Source of the DNA: Chrysomallon squamiferum
Taxonomy: Eukaryota; Mollusca; Gastropoda; Neomphalida; Peltospiridae
Assembly (NCBI GenBank): GCA_012295275.1
Contig: CM022672.1
Span: 27,715,930 to 27,779,929 of the forward strand
DNA length: 64,000 nt
Direction of reading: 5' to 3'
The notes under the pieces: generated by a model
Seen by the model: the letters and a program-made list of their open reading frames with translations, nothing else
Database searches by the model: none
Told to the model about the DNA's origin: nothing
Program-made: the position numbers and the translations under genes
Shown: piece after piece, positions 32,624 to 47,885 of the stretch
Layout of the letters: every line of letters starts with the position of its first letter
How positions within the stretch are numbered: the stretch's first letter is position 1

Positions 32624-33940
32624 TTGTTGTTATTGTTATTATTACTTTATTTTATTCGATCTTACTTATTGAATTTGTTTTTGTAAAGCTAATATTTTAA
32701 TTTTTTTTTATTAACCTCTTCTTATGAAAATGTATAGGCATTTTTGTTTACCATTTAGGTGATGTGTTTCTTCTCCAGCGTTCTTTAACCTTCTTCAATG
32801 ACGTCACCTGTGAATTATAAAGCAGAAAATGCATGTTTAGACAACAATATTAACAGTCTGATGACTACATTAAAATGCATACACTCCCACCCAAATGCCG
32901 GCAACCCCCAAAAATGAAAAACCCATTCCTGTCTTCATCTGTGTATTCTTCTCTTCATTTTCCTCCTGTCATCCTGTGAAAACAAAGCAAAGAAATGTCA
33001 GTATTTCATTTAACTAAAAATAAAAGAAATACAAAATTAATTCCATCATTACTAATATTACTGTTATTAATATCATCATAATAATCATTATTCTTATTAT
33101 TCTCTTAGATGATGGTGAGGATGACATCATTGTTATTGTTCTTATTAACTTTATTACTGTCGTTATCAGTACTATTATTTTTGTTATTATTATTGCTGCT
33201 ATTATTATAATTATTATTATTATTATTTGTAGGCGTTTGTTTTTGTTGCATATTTGCTTTTTTGTGTGTTCTTTTATTGTCTAAAGTTTGTTTGTATTCT
33301 TGAGTGTTTTTCTTCCTGTGGTTCTGTCTACTTGTGTGTATTGAGTACCCTGTGCTGCTGTTGTTGTTTGTTGTTGTTTGGCTCTGGTGTTGTCTGTAGT
33401 TTGTGTACTGTATGTGTTTGTGTTTGTTTGTTTGAAAATATTGTAATTTGTTTGATGTGGTATGAGTCCTCTGGTGTTTTGTTTTGAATGCTATGCTGTG
33501 CTGCATTGTGTATGTTTGTTGTTCTTCCACATTTGTGTTTTATTTCTGAACATTGTGTGTGTATCTTTGTCTCTGTTTTGTATCTACTGTGCTGTTGCTG
33601 TGTTTGTTTTCTATTCAGTGATATTTTTATCAGTGTTTTGTGTGCCCTGAGCTGTTGCTGTCTGTGTTTTTTCCCTTGTCATCTATAGTGTGTGTTAGTT
33701 TTGTGTGATGTTGTGTTTTGTTTTGAATGTTTCGATGTGATATTTTGTCCTGCTTGCCCTATATCTGTAATGTGTGCATTTTTATATGTTTGCTTTTGAT
33801 GCATGTTTGTATCTGATGTTGTCCATGAGCTAGTTTTGTGTACCCTATGTGCTCCTCTGTGTTTTTTATCTCTGAGTATGATGATGATGTTGATGGTATT
33901 GTTGTTGCTATTGTTCTTATTGTCATTGTCATTATTATTA

Positions 33941-33995
<55 letters not shown>

Positions 33996-35310
33996 TTGTT
34001 GTTATTTTTATTATTAATTTATTTTATTTGATCTTACTTATTGAATTTCTTTTTGTAAAGCTTATATATTTTTTTTTTTATTATCCTCTTCTTATTAAAA
34101 TGTGTAGGCATTTTTGTTTACCATTTAGGTGATGTGTTTCTTCTCCAGCGTTCTTTAACCTTGTTCAATGACGTCACCTGTGAATTATAAAGCAGAAAAT
34201 GCATGTTTAGACAACAATATTAACAGCCTGATGACTACATTAAAATGCATACACTCCCACCCAAATGCCGGCAAACCCCAAAAATGAAAAACCCATTCCT
34301 GTCTGCATCTGTGTATTCTTCTCTTCATTTTCCTCCTGTCATCCTGTGAAAACAAAGCAAAGAAATGTCAGTATTTCATTTAACTAAAAATAAAAGAAAT
34401 ACAAAATTAATTCCATCATTACTAATATTACTGTTACCATTATCATCATAATAATCATTATTCTTATTATTCTCTTAGATGATGGTGAGGATGACATCAT
34501 TGTTATTGTTCTTATTAACTTTATTACTGTCGTTATCAGTATTATTATTTTTGTTATTATTATTCCTACTATTATTATTATTATTATTATTATTATTTGT
34601 AGGCATTTGTTTTTGTTGCATATTTGCTTTTTTGTGAGTTCTTTTATTGTCTAAAGTTTGTTTGTATTCTTGAGTGTTTTTCTTCCTGTGGTGCTGTCTA
34701 CTTGTGTGTATTGTGTACCTTGTGCTGCTGTTGTTGTTTCTTGTTGTTTGGCTCTGGTGTTGTCTGTAGTTTGTGTACTGTACGTGTTTGTTTGAAAATA
34801 TTGTAATTTGTTTGATGTGGTATGAGTCCTCTGGTGTTTTGTTTTGAATGCTATGCTGTGCTGCATTGTGTATGTTTGTTGTTCTTCCACATTTGTGTTT
34901 TATTTCTGAACATTGTGTGTGTATCTTTGTCTCTGTTTTGTATCTACTGTGCTGTTGCTGTGTTTATTTTCTATTCAGTGATATTTTTATCAGTGTTTTG
35001 TGTGCCCTGAGCTGTTGCTGTCTGTGTTTTTTCCCTTGTCATCTATAGTGTGTGTATTGAATATGTGCTGAGGTGTGTTAGTTTTGTGTGATGTTGTGTG
35101 TTGTTTTGAATGTTTCGATGTGATATTTTGTCCTGCTTGCCCTATATCTGTAATGTATGCATTTTTATATGTTTGCTTTTGATGCATGTTTGTATCTGAT
35201 GTTGTCCATGTGTTAGTTTTGTGTACTCTGTGTGCTCCTCTCTGTGTTTTTTATCTCTGAATATGATGATGATGTTGATGATATTGTTGTTGTTGTTATT
35301 ATTGTCATTG

Positions 35311-35385
<75 letters not shown>

Positions 35386-36710
35386 TTGTTGTTATTTTTA
35401 TTATTAATTTATTTTATTTGATCTTACTTATTGAATTTCTTTTTGTAAAGCTTATATATATTTTTTTTTTATTAACCTCTTCTTATGAAAATGTGTAGGC
35501 ATTTTTGTTTACCATTTAGGTGATGTGTTTCTTCTCCAGCGTTCTTTAACCTTCTTCAATGACGTCACCTGTGAATTATAAAGCAGAAAATGCATGTTTA
35601 GACAACAATATTAACAGCCTGATGATTACATTAAAATGCATACACTCCCACCCAAATGCCGGCAAACCCCAAAAATGAAAAACCCATTCCTGTCTTCATC
35701 TGTGTATTCTTCTCTTCATTATCCTCCTGTCATCCTGTGAAAACAAAGCAAAGAAATGTCAGTATTTCATTTAACTAAAAATAAAAGAAATACAAAATTA
35801 ATTCCATCATTACTAATATTACTAATATTACTAATATGTCATAATAATCATTATTCTTATTATTCTCTTAGATGATGGTGAGGATGACATCATTGTTATT
35901 GTTCTTATTAACTTTATTACTGTCGTTATCAGTACTATTATTTTTGTTATGATTATTGCTACTATTATTATTATTATTATTTGTAGGCGTTTGTTTTTGT
36001 TTCATATTTGCTTTTTTGTCTGTTCTTTTATTGTCTAAAGTTTGTTTGTATTCTTGAGTGTTTTTCTTCCTGTGGTGCTGTCTACTTGTGTGTATTGTGT
36101 ACCCTGTGCTGCTGTTGTTGTTTCTTGTTGTTTGGCTCTGGTGTTGTCTGTAGTTTGTGTACTGTATGTGTTTGTTTGTTTGAAAATATTGTAATTTGTT
36201 TGATGTGGTATGAGTCCTCTGGTGTTTTGTTTTGAATGCTATGCTGTGCTGCATTGTGTATGTTTGTTGTTCTTCCACATCTGTGTTTTATTTCTGAACA
36301 TTGTGTGTGTATCTTTGTCTCTGTTTTGTATCTACTGTGCTGTTGCTGTGTTTGTTTTCTATTCAGTGATATTTTTATCAGTGTTTTGTGTGCCCTGAGC
36401 TGTTGCTGTCTGTGTTTTTTCCCTTGTCATCTATAGTGTGTGTATTGAATATGTGCTGAGGTGTGTTAGTTTTGTGTGATGTTGTGTGTTGTTTTGAATG
36501 TTTCGATGTGATAGTTTGTCCTGCTTGCCCTATATCTGTAATGTATGCATTTTTATATGTTTGTTTTTGATGCATGTTTGTATCTGATGTTGTCCATGAG
36601 CTAGTTTTGTGTACCCTGTGTGCTCCTCTCTGTGTTTTTTATCTCTGAGTATGATGATGATGTTGATGATATTGTTGTTGTTGTTCTTATTGTCATTGTC
36701 ATTATTATTA

Positions 36711-36756
<46 letters not shown>

Positions 36757-38076
36757 TTGTTGTTATTGTTATTATTACTTTATTTTATTTGATCTTACTT
36801 ATTGAATTTGTTTTTGTAAAGCTAATATTTTGATTTTTTTTTATTAACCTCTTCTTATGAAAATGTATAGGCATTTTTGTTTACCATTTAGGTGATGTGT
36901 TTCTTCTCCAGCGTTCTTTTACCTTCTTCAATGACGACACCTGTGAATTATAAAGCAGAAAATGCATGTTTAGACAACAATATTAACAGCCTGATGATTA
37001 CATTAAAATGCATACACTCCCACCCAAATGCCGGCAAACCCCAAAAATGAAAAACCCATTCCTGTCTTCATCTGTGTATTCTTCTCTTCATTTTCCTCCT
37101 GTCATCCTGTGAAAACAAAGCAAAGAAATGTCAGTATTTCATTTAACTAAAAATAAAAGAAATACAAAATTAATTCCATCATTACTAATATTACTGTTAC
37201 CATTATCATCATAATAATCATTATTCTTATTATTCTCTTAGATGATGGTGAGGATGACATCATTGTTATTGTTCTTATTAACTTTATTACTGTCGTTATC
37301 AGTACTATTATTTTTGTTATGATTATTGCTACTATTATTATTATTATTATTTGTAGGCGTTTGTTTTTGTTGCATATTTGCTTTTTTGTGTGTTCTTTTA
37401 TTGTCTAAAGTTTGTTTGTATTCTTGAGTGTTTTTCTTCCTGTGGTGCTGTCTACTTGTGTGTATTGTGTACCGTGTGCTGCTGTTGTTGTTTCTTGTTG
37501 TTTGGCTCTGGTGTTGTCTGTAGTTTGTGTACTGTATGTGTTTGTGTTTGTTTGTTTGTTTGAAAATATTGTAATTTGTTTGATGTGGTATGAGTCCTCT
37601 GGTGTTTTGTTTTGAATGCTATGCTGTGCTGCATTGTGTATGTTTGTTGTTCTTCCACATTTGTGTTTTATTTCTGAACATTGTGTGTGTATCTTTGTCT
37701 CTGTTTTGTATCTACTGTGCTGTTGCTGTGTTTGTTTTTTTCTATTCAGTGATATTTTTTTATCAGTGTTTTGTGTGCCCTGAGCTGTTGCTGTCTGTGT
37801 TTTTTCCCTTGTCATCTATAGTGTGTGTTAGTTTTGTGTGATGTTGTGTTTTGTTTTGAATGTTTCGATGTGATATTTTGTCCTGCTTGCCCTATATCTA
37901 TAATGTATGCATTTTTATATGTTTGCTTTTGATGCATGTTTGTATCTGATGTTGTCCATGAGCTAGTTTTGTGTACCCTATGTGCTCCTCTGTGTTTTTT
38001 ATCTCTGAGTATGATGATGATGATGTTGATGGTATTGTTGTTGCTATTGTTCTTATTGTCATTGTCATTATTATTA

Positions 38077-38122
<46 letters not shown>

Positions 38123-39462
38123 TTGTTGTTATTTTTATTATTAATTTATTTTATTTGATCTTACTTATTGAATTTCTTTTTGTAAAGCTTATATTTTTTT
38201 TTTTTATTATCCTCTTCTTATTAAAATGTGTAGGCATTTTTGTTTACCATTTAGGTGATGTGTTTCTTCTCCAGCGTTCTTTAACCTTGTTCAATGACGT
38301 CACCTGTGAATTATAAAGCAGAAAATGCATGTTTAGACAACAATATTAACAGCCTGATGACTACATTAAAATGCATACACTCCCACCCAAATGCCGGCAA
38401 ACCCCAAAAAATGAAAAACCCATTCCTGTCTTCATCTGTGTATTCTTCTCTTCATTTTCCTCCTGTCATCCTGTGAAAAAAAAGCAAAGAAATGTCAGTA
38501 TTTCATTTAACTAAAAATAAAAAAGAAATACAAAATTAATTCCATCATTACTAATATTACTGTTACCATTATCATCATAATAATCATTATTCTTATTATT
38601 ATTGTCTTAGATGATGGTGAGGATGACATCATTGTTATTGTTCTTATTAACTTTATTACTGTCGTTATCAGTATTATTATTTTTGTTATTATTATTCCTA
38701 CTATTATTATTATTATTATTATTATTTTTGTAGGCATTTGTTTTTGTTGCATATTTGCTTTTTGTCTGTTTCTTTTATTGTCTAAAGTTTGTTTGTATTC
38801 TTGAGTGTTTTTCTTCCTGTGGTGCTGTCTACTTGTGTGTATTGTGTACCCTGTGCTGCTGTTGTTGTTTCTTGTTGTTTGGCTCTGGTGTTGTCTGTAG
38901 TTTGTGTACTGTATGTGTTTGTGTTTGTTTGTTTGAAAATATTGTAATTTGTTTGATGTGGTATGAGTCCTCTGGTGTTTTGTTTTGAATGCTATGCTGT
39001 GCTGCATTGTGTATGTTTGTTGTTCTTCCACATTTGTGTTTTATTTCTGAACATTGTGTGTGTATCTTTGTCTCTGTTTTGTATCTACTGTGCTGTTGCT
39101 GTGTTTATTTTCTATTCAGTGATATTTTTATCAGTGTTTTGTGTGCCCTGAGCTGTTGCTGTCTGTGTTTTTTCCCTTGTCATCTATAGTGTGTGTATTG
39201 AATATGTGCTGAGGTGTGTTAGTTTTGTGTGATGTTGTGTGTTGTTTTGAATGTTTCGATGTGATATTTTGTCCTGCTTGCCCTATATCTGTAATGTATG
39301 CATTTTTATATGTTTGTTTTGATGCATGTTTGTATCTGATGTTGTCCATGTGTTAGTTTTGTGTACTCTGTGTGCTCCTCTCTGTGTTTTTTATCTCTGA
39401 ATATGATGATGATGTTGATGATGTTGTTGTTGTTGTTCTTATTGTCATTGTCATTATTATTA

Positions 39463-39523
<61 letters not shown>

Positions 39524-40006
39524 TTGTTGTTATTTTTATTATTAATTTATTTTATTTGATCTTACTTATTGAATTTCTTTTTGTAAAGCTTATATTTTTT
39601 TTTTTTTATTAACCTCTTCTTATGAAAATGTGTAGGCATTTTTGTTTACCATTTAGGTGATGTGTTTCTTCTCCAGCGTTCTTTAACCTTCTTCAATGAC
39701 GTCACCTGTGAATTATAAAGCAGAAAATGCATGTTTAGACAACAATATTAACAGCCTGATGACTACATTAAAATGCATACACTCCCACGCAAATGCCAGC
39801 AAACCCCAAAAATGAAAAACCCATTCCTGTCTTCATCTGTGTATTCTTCTCTTCATTTTCCTCCTGTCATCCTGTTAAAACAAAGCAAAGAAATGTCAGT
39901 ATTTCATTTAACTAAAAATAAAAGAAATACAAAATTAATTCCATCATTACTAATATTACTGTTACCATTATCATCATAATAATCATTATTCTTATTATTC
40001 TCTTAG
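31725..40006 (+). repeat. Higher-order repeat block: monomers 1-3 duplicated as 4-6 (period ~4.14 kb)
   Basis: Monomers 1 and 4 alone share GATGTGATAGTTTGTCCTGC where others have GATATTTTG. Monomers 2 and 5 share GATGGTATTGTTGTTGCTAT, TTGTGTTTTGTTTTGAAT and TCTTATTAAAATGTGTAGG. Monomers 3 and 6 share GTTATCAGTATTATTATTTT and GCTGTGTTTATTTTCTATTC. The three pairs are offset by 4,147, 4,133 and 4,132 bp. A block of three monomers was therefore copied as a unit. Confidence 0.88.
38249..38476 (+). pseudogene. Fossil exon C inside the monomers (best-preserved core copy, monomer 5)
   Basis: In every monomer a strong acceptor (TGTTTCTTCTCCAG) precedes a block with CCTGTGAATTATAAAGCAGA. In monomer 5 it stays open from ATG at 38,294 for 60 codons (PVNYKAENACLDNN, then MKNPFLSSSVYSSLHF, ending PPVIL and TGA). 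Most other core copies have lost one A in the CCCCAAAAAATG run and are frameshifted. A stop also lies between the acceptor and the ATG. The frame is conserved in a diverged copy at 56,190-56,384, so the block may descend from a terminal exon. No family is recognised. Confidence 0.35.
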
Positions 40007-40843
40007 ATGATGGTGAGGATGACATCATTGTTATTGTTCTTATTAACTTTATTACTGTCGTTATCAGTACTATTATTTTTGTTATTATTATTGCTACTAT
40101 TATTATTATTATTATTATTTGTAGGCGTTTGTTTTTGTTGCATATTTGCTTTTTTGTGTTCTTTTATTGTCTAAAGTTTGTTTGTATTCTTGAGTGTTTT
40201 TCTTCCTGTGGTGCTGTCTACTTGTGTGTATTGTGTACCCTGTGCTGCTGTTGTTGTTTCTTGTTGTTTGGCTCTGGTGTTGTCTGTAGTTTGTGTACTG
40301 TATGTGTTTGTGTTTGTTTGTTTGAAAATATTGTAATTTGTTTGATGTGGTATGAGTCCTCTGGTGTTTTGTTTTGAATGCTATGCTGTGCTGCATTGTG
40401 TATGTTTGTTGTTCTTCCACATTTGTGTTTTATTTCTGAACATTGTGTGTGTATCTTTGTCTCTGTTTTGTATCTACTGTGCTGTTGCTGTGTTTGTTTT
40501 CTATTCAGTGATATTTTTATCAGTGTTTTGTGTGCCCTGAGCTGTTGCTGTCTGTGTTTTTTCCCTTGTCATCTATAGTGTGTGTATTGAATATGTGCTG
40601 AGGTGTGTTAGTTTTGTGTGATGTTGTGTGTTGTTTTGAATGTTTCGATGTGATATTTTGTCCTGCTTGCCCTATATCTGTAATGTATGCATTTTTATAT
40701 GTTTGTTTTTGATGCATGTTTGTATCTGATGTTGTCCATGTGTTAGTTTTGTGTACTCTGTGTGCTCCTCTCTGTGTTTTTTATCTCTGAATATGATGAT
40801 GATGTTGATGATATTGTTGTTGTTGTTGTTCTTATTGTCATTG

Positions 40844-40912
<69 letters not shown>

Positions 40913-42255
40913 TTGTTGTTATTTTTATTATTAATTTATTTTATTTGATCTTACTTATTGAATTTCTTTTTGTAAAGCTTATATTTTAATTTTTTTTATT
41001 AACCTCTTCTTATGAAAATGTATAGGCATTTTTGTTTACCATTTAGGTGATGTGTTTCTTCTCCAGCGTTCTTTAACCTTCTTCAATGATGTCACCTGTG
41101 AATTATAAAGCAGAAAATGCATGTTTAGACAACAATATTAACAGCCTGATGATTACATTAAAATCATACACTCCCACCCAAATGCCGGCAAACCCCAAAA
41201 AATGAAAAACCCATTCCTGTCTTCATCTGTGTATTCTTCTCTTCATTTTCCTCCTGTCATCCTGTGAAAACAAAGCAAAGAAATGTCAGTATTTCATTTA
41301 ACTAAAAATAAAAGAAATACAAAATTAATTCCATCATTACTAATATTACTGTTACCATTATCATCATAATAATCATTATTCTTATTATTCTCTTAGATGA
41401 TGGTGAGGATGACATCATTGTTATTGTTCTTATTAACTTTATTACTGTCGTTATCAGTACTATTATTTTTGTTATTATTATTGCTACTATTATTATTATT
41501 TTTATTATTATTATTTGTAGGCGTTTGTTTTTGTTGCATATTTGCTTTTTTGTGTGTTCTTTTATTGTCTAAAGTTTGTTTGTATTCTTGAGTGTTTTTC
41601 TTCCTGTGGTGCTGTCTACTTGTGTGTATTGTGTACCGTGTGCTGCTGTTGTTGTTTCTTGTTGTTTGGCTCTGGTGTTGTCTGTAGTTTGTGTACTGTA
41701 TGTGTTTGTGTTTGTTTGTTTGAAAATATTGTAATTTGTTTGATGTGGTATGAGTCCTCTGGTGTTTTGTTTTGAATGCTATGCTGTGCTGCATTGTGTA
41801 TGTTTGTTGTTCTTCCACATTTGTGTTTTATTTCTGAACATTGTGTGTGTATCTTTGTCTCTGTTTTGTATCTACTGTGCTGTTGCTGTGTTTGTTTTCT
41901 ATTCAGTGATATTTTTATCAGTGTTTTGTGTGCCCTGAGCTGTTGCTGTCTGTGTTTTTTCCCTTGTCATCTATAGTGTGTGTATTGAATATGTGCTGAG
42001 GTGTGTTTTGTGTGATGTTGTGTGTTGTTTTGAATGTTTCGATGTGATATTTTGTCCTGCTTGCCCTATATCTGTAATGTATGCATTTTTATATGTTTGT
42101 TTTTGATGCATGTTTGTATCTGATGTTGTCCATGTGTTAGTTTTGTGTACGCTGTGTGCTCCTCTCTGTGTTTTTTATCTCTGAATATGATGATGATGTT
42201 GATGATATTGTTGTTGTTGTTATTATTGTCATTGTCATTGTTATTATTATTATTA

Positions 42256-42308
<53 letters not shown>

Positions 42309-43641
42309 TTGTTGTTATTTTTATTATTAATTTATTTTATTTGATCTTACTTATTGAATTTCTTTTTGTAAAGCTTATATTTTTTTATTTTTACTAACCT
42401 CTTCTTATGAAAATGTGTAGGCATTTTTGTTTACCATTTAGGTGATGTGTTTCTTCTCCAGCGTTCTTTAACCTTCTTCAATGACGTCACCTGTGAATTA
42501 TAAAGCAGAAAATGCATGTTTAGACAACAATATTAACAGCCTGATGATTACATTAAAATCATACACTCCCACCCAAATGCCGGCAAACCCCAAAAATGAA
42601 AAACCCATTCCTGTCTTCATCTGTGTATTCTTCTCTTCATTTTCCTCCTGTCATCCTGTGAAAACAAAGCAAAGAAATGTCAGTATTTCATTTAACTAAA
42701 AATAAAAGAAATACAAAATTAATTCCATCATTACTAATATTACTGTTACCATTATCATCATAATAATCATTATTCTTATTATTCTCTTAGATGATGGTGA
42801 GGATGACATCATTGTTATTGTTCTTATTAACTTTATTACTGTCGTTATCAGTACTATTATTTTTGTTATTATTATTGCTACTATTATTATTATTATTATT
42901 ATTTGTAGGCGTTTGTTTTTGTTGCATATTTGCTTTTTTGTGTGTTCTTTTATTGTCTAAAGTTTGTTTGTATTCTTGAGTGTTTTTCTTCCTGTGGTGC
43001 TGTCTACTTGTGTGTATTGTGTACCCTGTGCTGCTGTTGTTGTTTCTTGTTGTTTGGCTCTGGTGTTGTCTGTAGTTTGTGTACTGTATGTGTTTGTGTT
43101 TGTTTGTTTGAAAATATTGTAATTTGTTTGATGTGGTATGAGTCCTCTGGTGTTTTGTTTTGAATGCTATGCTGTGCTGCATTGTGTATGTTTGTTGTTC
43201 TTCCACATTTGTGTTTTATTTCTGAACATTGTGTGTGTATCTTTGTCTCTGTTTTGTATCTACTGTGCTGTTGCTGTGTTTGTTTTCTATTCAGTGATAT
43301 TTTTATCAGTGTTTTGTGTGCCCTGAGCTGTTGCTGTCTGTGTTTTTTCCCTTGTCATCTATAGTGTGTGTATTGAATATGTGCTGAGGTGTGTTAGTTT
43401 TGTGTGATGTTGTGTGTTGTTTTTGAATGTTTCGATGTGATATTTTGTCCTGCTTGCCCTATATCTGTAATGTATGCATTTTTATATGTTTGTTTTTGAT
43501 GCATGTTTGTATCTGATGTTGTCCATGTGTTAGTTTTGTGTACGCTGTGTGCTCCTCTCTGTGTTTTTTATCTCTGAATATGATGATGATGTTGATGATG
43601 TTGTTGTTGTTGTTCTTATTGTCATTGTGATTATTATTATT

Positions 43642-43687
<46 letters not shown>

Positions 43688-45029
43688 ATTTTTTGTTATT
43701 TTTTTTATTATTAATTTATTTTATTTGATTTTACTTATTGAATTTCTTTTTGTAAAGCTTATATTTTTTTATTTTTTTTATTAACCTCTTCTTATGAAAA
43801 TGTGTAGGCATTTTTGTTTACCATTTAGGTGATGTGTTTCTTCTCCAGCGTTCTTTAACCTTCTTCAATGACGTCACCTGTGAATTATAAAGCAGAAAAT
43901 GCATGTTTAGACAACAATATTAACAGCCTGATGACTACATTAAAATGCATACACTCCCACGCAAATGCCAGCAAACCCCAAAAATGAAAAACCCATTCCT
44001 GTCTTCATCTGTGTATTCTTCTCTTCATTTTCCTCCTGTCATCCTGTTAAAACAAAGCAAAGAAATGTCAGTATTTCATTTAACTAAAAATAAAAGAAAT
44101 ACAAAATTAATTCCATCATTACTAATATTACTGTTACCATTATCATCATAATAATCATTATTCTTATTATTCTCTTAGATGATGGTGAGGATGACATCAT
44201 TGTTATTGTTCTTATTAACTTTATTACTGTCGTTATCAGTACTATTATTTTTGTTATTATTATTGCTACTATTATTATTATTATTATTATTTGTAGGCGT
44301 TTGTTTTTGTTGCATATTTGCTTTTTTGTGTGTTCTTTTATTGTCTAAAGTTTGTTTGTATTCTTGAGTGTTTTTCTTCCTGTGGTGCTGTCTACTTGTG
44401 TGTATTGTGTACCCTGTGCTGCTGTTGTTGTTTCTTGTTGTTTGGCTCTGGTGTTGTCTGTAGTTTGTGTACTGTATGTGTTTGTGTTTGTTTGTTTGAA
44501 AATATTGTAATTTGTTTGATGTGGTATGAGTCCTCTGGTGTTTTGTTTTGAATGCTATGCTGTGCTGCATTGTGTATGTTTGTTGTTCTTCCACATTTGT
44601 GTTTTATTTCTGAACATTGTGTGTGTATCTTTGTCTCTGTTTTGTATCTACTGTGCTGTTGCTGTGTTTTGTTTTCTATTCAGTGATATTTTTTATCAGT
44701 GTTTTGTGTGCCCTGAGCTGTTGCTGTCTGTGTTTTTTTTTCCTTGTCATCTATAGTGTGTGTATTGAATATGTGCTGAGGGTGTGTAGTTTTGTGTGAT
44801 GTTGTGTGTTGTTTTTTGAATGTTTCGATGTGATATTTTGTCCTGCTTGCCCTATATCTGTAATGTATTCATTTTTATATGTTTGTTTTTGATGCATGTT
44901 TGTATCTGATGTTGTCCATGTGTTAGTTTTGTGTACCCTGTGTGCTCCTCTCTGTGTTTTTTATCTCTGAATATGATGATGATGTTGATGATATTGTTGT
45001 TGTTGTTCTTATTGTCATTGTCATTATTA

Positions 45030-45085
<56 letters not shown>

Positions 45086-46418
45086 TTGTTGTTATTGTTA
45101 TTATTACTTTATTTTATTTGATCTTACTTATTGAATTTCTTTTTGTAAAGCTTATATTTTTTTTTTTTTTTTATAACCTCTTCTTATGAAAATGTGTAGG
45201 CATTTTTGTTTACCATTTAGGTGATGTGTTTCTTCTCCAGCGTTCTTTAACCTTCTTCAATGACGTCACCTGTGAATTATAAAGCAGAAAATGCATGTTT
45301 AGACAACAATATTAACAGCCTGATGATTACATTAAAATGCATACACTCCCACCCAAATGCCGGCAAACCCCAAAAATGAAAAACCCATTCCTGTCTTCAT
45401 CTGTGTATTCTTCTCTTCATTTTCCTCCTGTCATCCTGTGAAAACAAAGCAAAGAAATGTCAGTATTTCATTTAACTAAAAATAAAAGAAATACAAAATT
45501 AATTCCATCATTACTAATATTACTGTTACCAATATATCATCATAATAATCATTATTCTTATTATTCTCTTAGATGATGGTGAGGATGACATCATTGTTAT
45601 TGTTCTTATTAACTTTATTACTGTCGTTATCAGTACTATTATTTTTGTTATTATTATTGCTACTATTATTATTATTATTATTATTTTATTTGTAGGCGTT
45701 TGTTTTTGTTGCATATTTGCTTTTTTGTGTGTTCTTTTATTGTCTAAAGTTTGTTTGTATTCTTGAGTGTTTTTCTTCCTGTGGTGCTGTCTACTTGTGT
45801 GTATTGTGTACCGTGTGCTGCTGTTGTTGTTTTTCTTGTTGTTTGGCTCTGGTGTTGTCTGTAGTTTGTGTACTGTATGTGTTTGTGTTTGTTTGTTTGA
45901 AAATATTGTAATTTGTTTGATGTGGTATGAGTCCTCTGGTGTTTTGTTTTGAATGCTATGCTGTGCTGCATTGTGTATGTTTGTTGTTCTTCCACATTTG
46001 TGTTTTATTTCTGAACATTGTGTGTGTATCTTTGTCTCTGTTTTGTATCTACTGTGCTGTTGCTGTGTTTGTTTTTATTCAGTGATATTTTTATCAGTGT
46101 TTTGTGTGCCCTGAGCTGTTGCTGTCTGTGTTTTTTTTCCTTGTCATCTATAGTGTGTGTATTGAATATGTGCTGAGGTGTGTTAGTTTTGTGTGATGTT
46201 GTGTGTTGTTTTGAATGTTTCGATGTGATATTTTGTCCTGCTTGCCCTATATCTGTAATGTATGCATTTTTATATGTTTGTTTTTGATGCATGTTTGTAT
46301 CTGATGTTGTCCATGTGTTAGTTTTGTGTACCCTGTGTGCTCCTCTCTCTGTTTTTTATCTCTGAGTATGATGATGATGTTGATGATATTGTTGTTGTTG
46401 TCGTTCTTATTGTCATTG

Positions 46419-46487
<69 letters not shown>

Positions 46488-46976
46488 TTGTTGTTATTTT
46501 TATTATTAATTTATTTTATTTGATCTTACTTATTGAATTTCTTTTTGTAAAGCTTATATTTTTTTTTTTTTTTATTAACCTCTTCTTATGAAAATGTGTA
46601 GGCATTTTTGTTTACCATTTAGGTGATGTGTTTCTTCTCCAGCGTTCTTTAACCTTCTTCTTCAATGATGTCACCTGTGAATTATAAAGCAGAAAATGCA
46701 TGTTTAGACAACAATATTAACAGCCTGATGATTACATTAAAATGCATACACTCCCACCCAAATGCCGGCAAACCCCAAAAATGAAAAACCCATTCCTGTC
46801 TTCATCTGTGTATTCTTCTCTTCATTTTCCTCCTGTCATCCTGTGAAAACAAAGCAAAGAAATGTCAGTATTTCATTTAACTAAAAATAAAAAGAAATAC
46901 AAAATTAATTCCATCATTACTAATATTACTGTTACCATTATCATCATAATAATCATTATTCTTATTATTCTCTTAG

Positions 46977-47827
46977 ATGATGGTGAGGATGACATCATTG
47001 TTATTGTTCTTATTAACTTTATTACTGTCGTTATCAGTACTATTATTTTTGTTATTATTATTGCTACTATTATTATTATTATTATTATTTGTAGGCGTTT
47101 GTTTTTGTTGCATATTTGCTTTTTTGTGTGTTCTTTTATTGTCTAAAGTTTGTTTGTATTCTTGAGTGTTTTTCTTCCTGTGGTGCTGTCTACTTGTGTG
47201 TATTGTGTACCCTGTGCTGCTGTTGTTGTTTCTTGTTGTTTGGCTCTGGTGTTGTCTGTAGTTTGTGTACTGTATGTGTTTGTGTTTGTTTGTTTGAAAA
47301 TATTGTAATTTGTTTGATGTGGTATGAGTCCTCTGGTGTTTTGTTTTGAATGCTATGCTGTGCTGCATTGTGTATGTTTGTTGTTCTTCCACATTTGTGT
47401 TTTATTTCTGAACATTGTGTGTGTATCTTTGTCTCTGTTTTGTATCTACTGTGCTGTTGCTGTGTTTGTTTTCTATTCAGTGATATTTTTATCAGTGTTT
47501 TGTGTGCCCTGAGCTGTTGCTGTCTGTGTTTTTTCCCTTGTCATCTATAGTGTGTGTATTGAATATGTGCTGAGGTGTGTTAGTTTTGTGTGATGTTGTG
47601 TGTTGTTTTGAATGTTTCGATGTGATATTTTGTCCTGCTTGCCCTATATCTGTAATGTATGCATTTTTATATGTTTGTTTTTTTGATGCATGTTTGTATC
47701 TGATGTTGTCCATGTGTTAGTTTTGTGTACTCTGTGCTCCTCTCTGTGTTTTTTATCTCTGAATATGATGATGATGTTGATGATATTGTTTGTGTTGTTA
47801 TTATTGTCATTGTCATTATTATTATTA

Positions 47828-47885
<58 letters not shown>
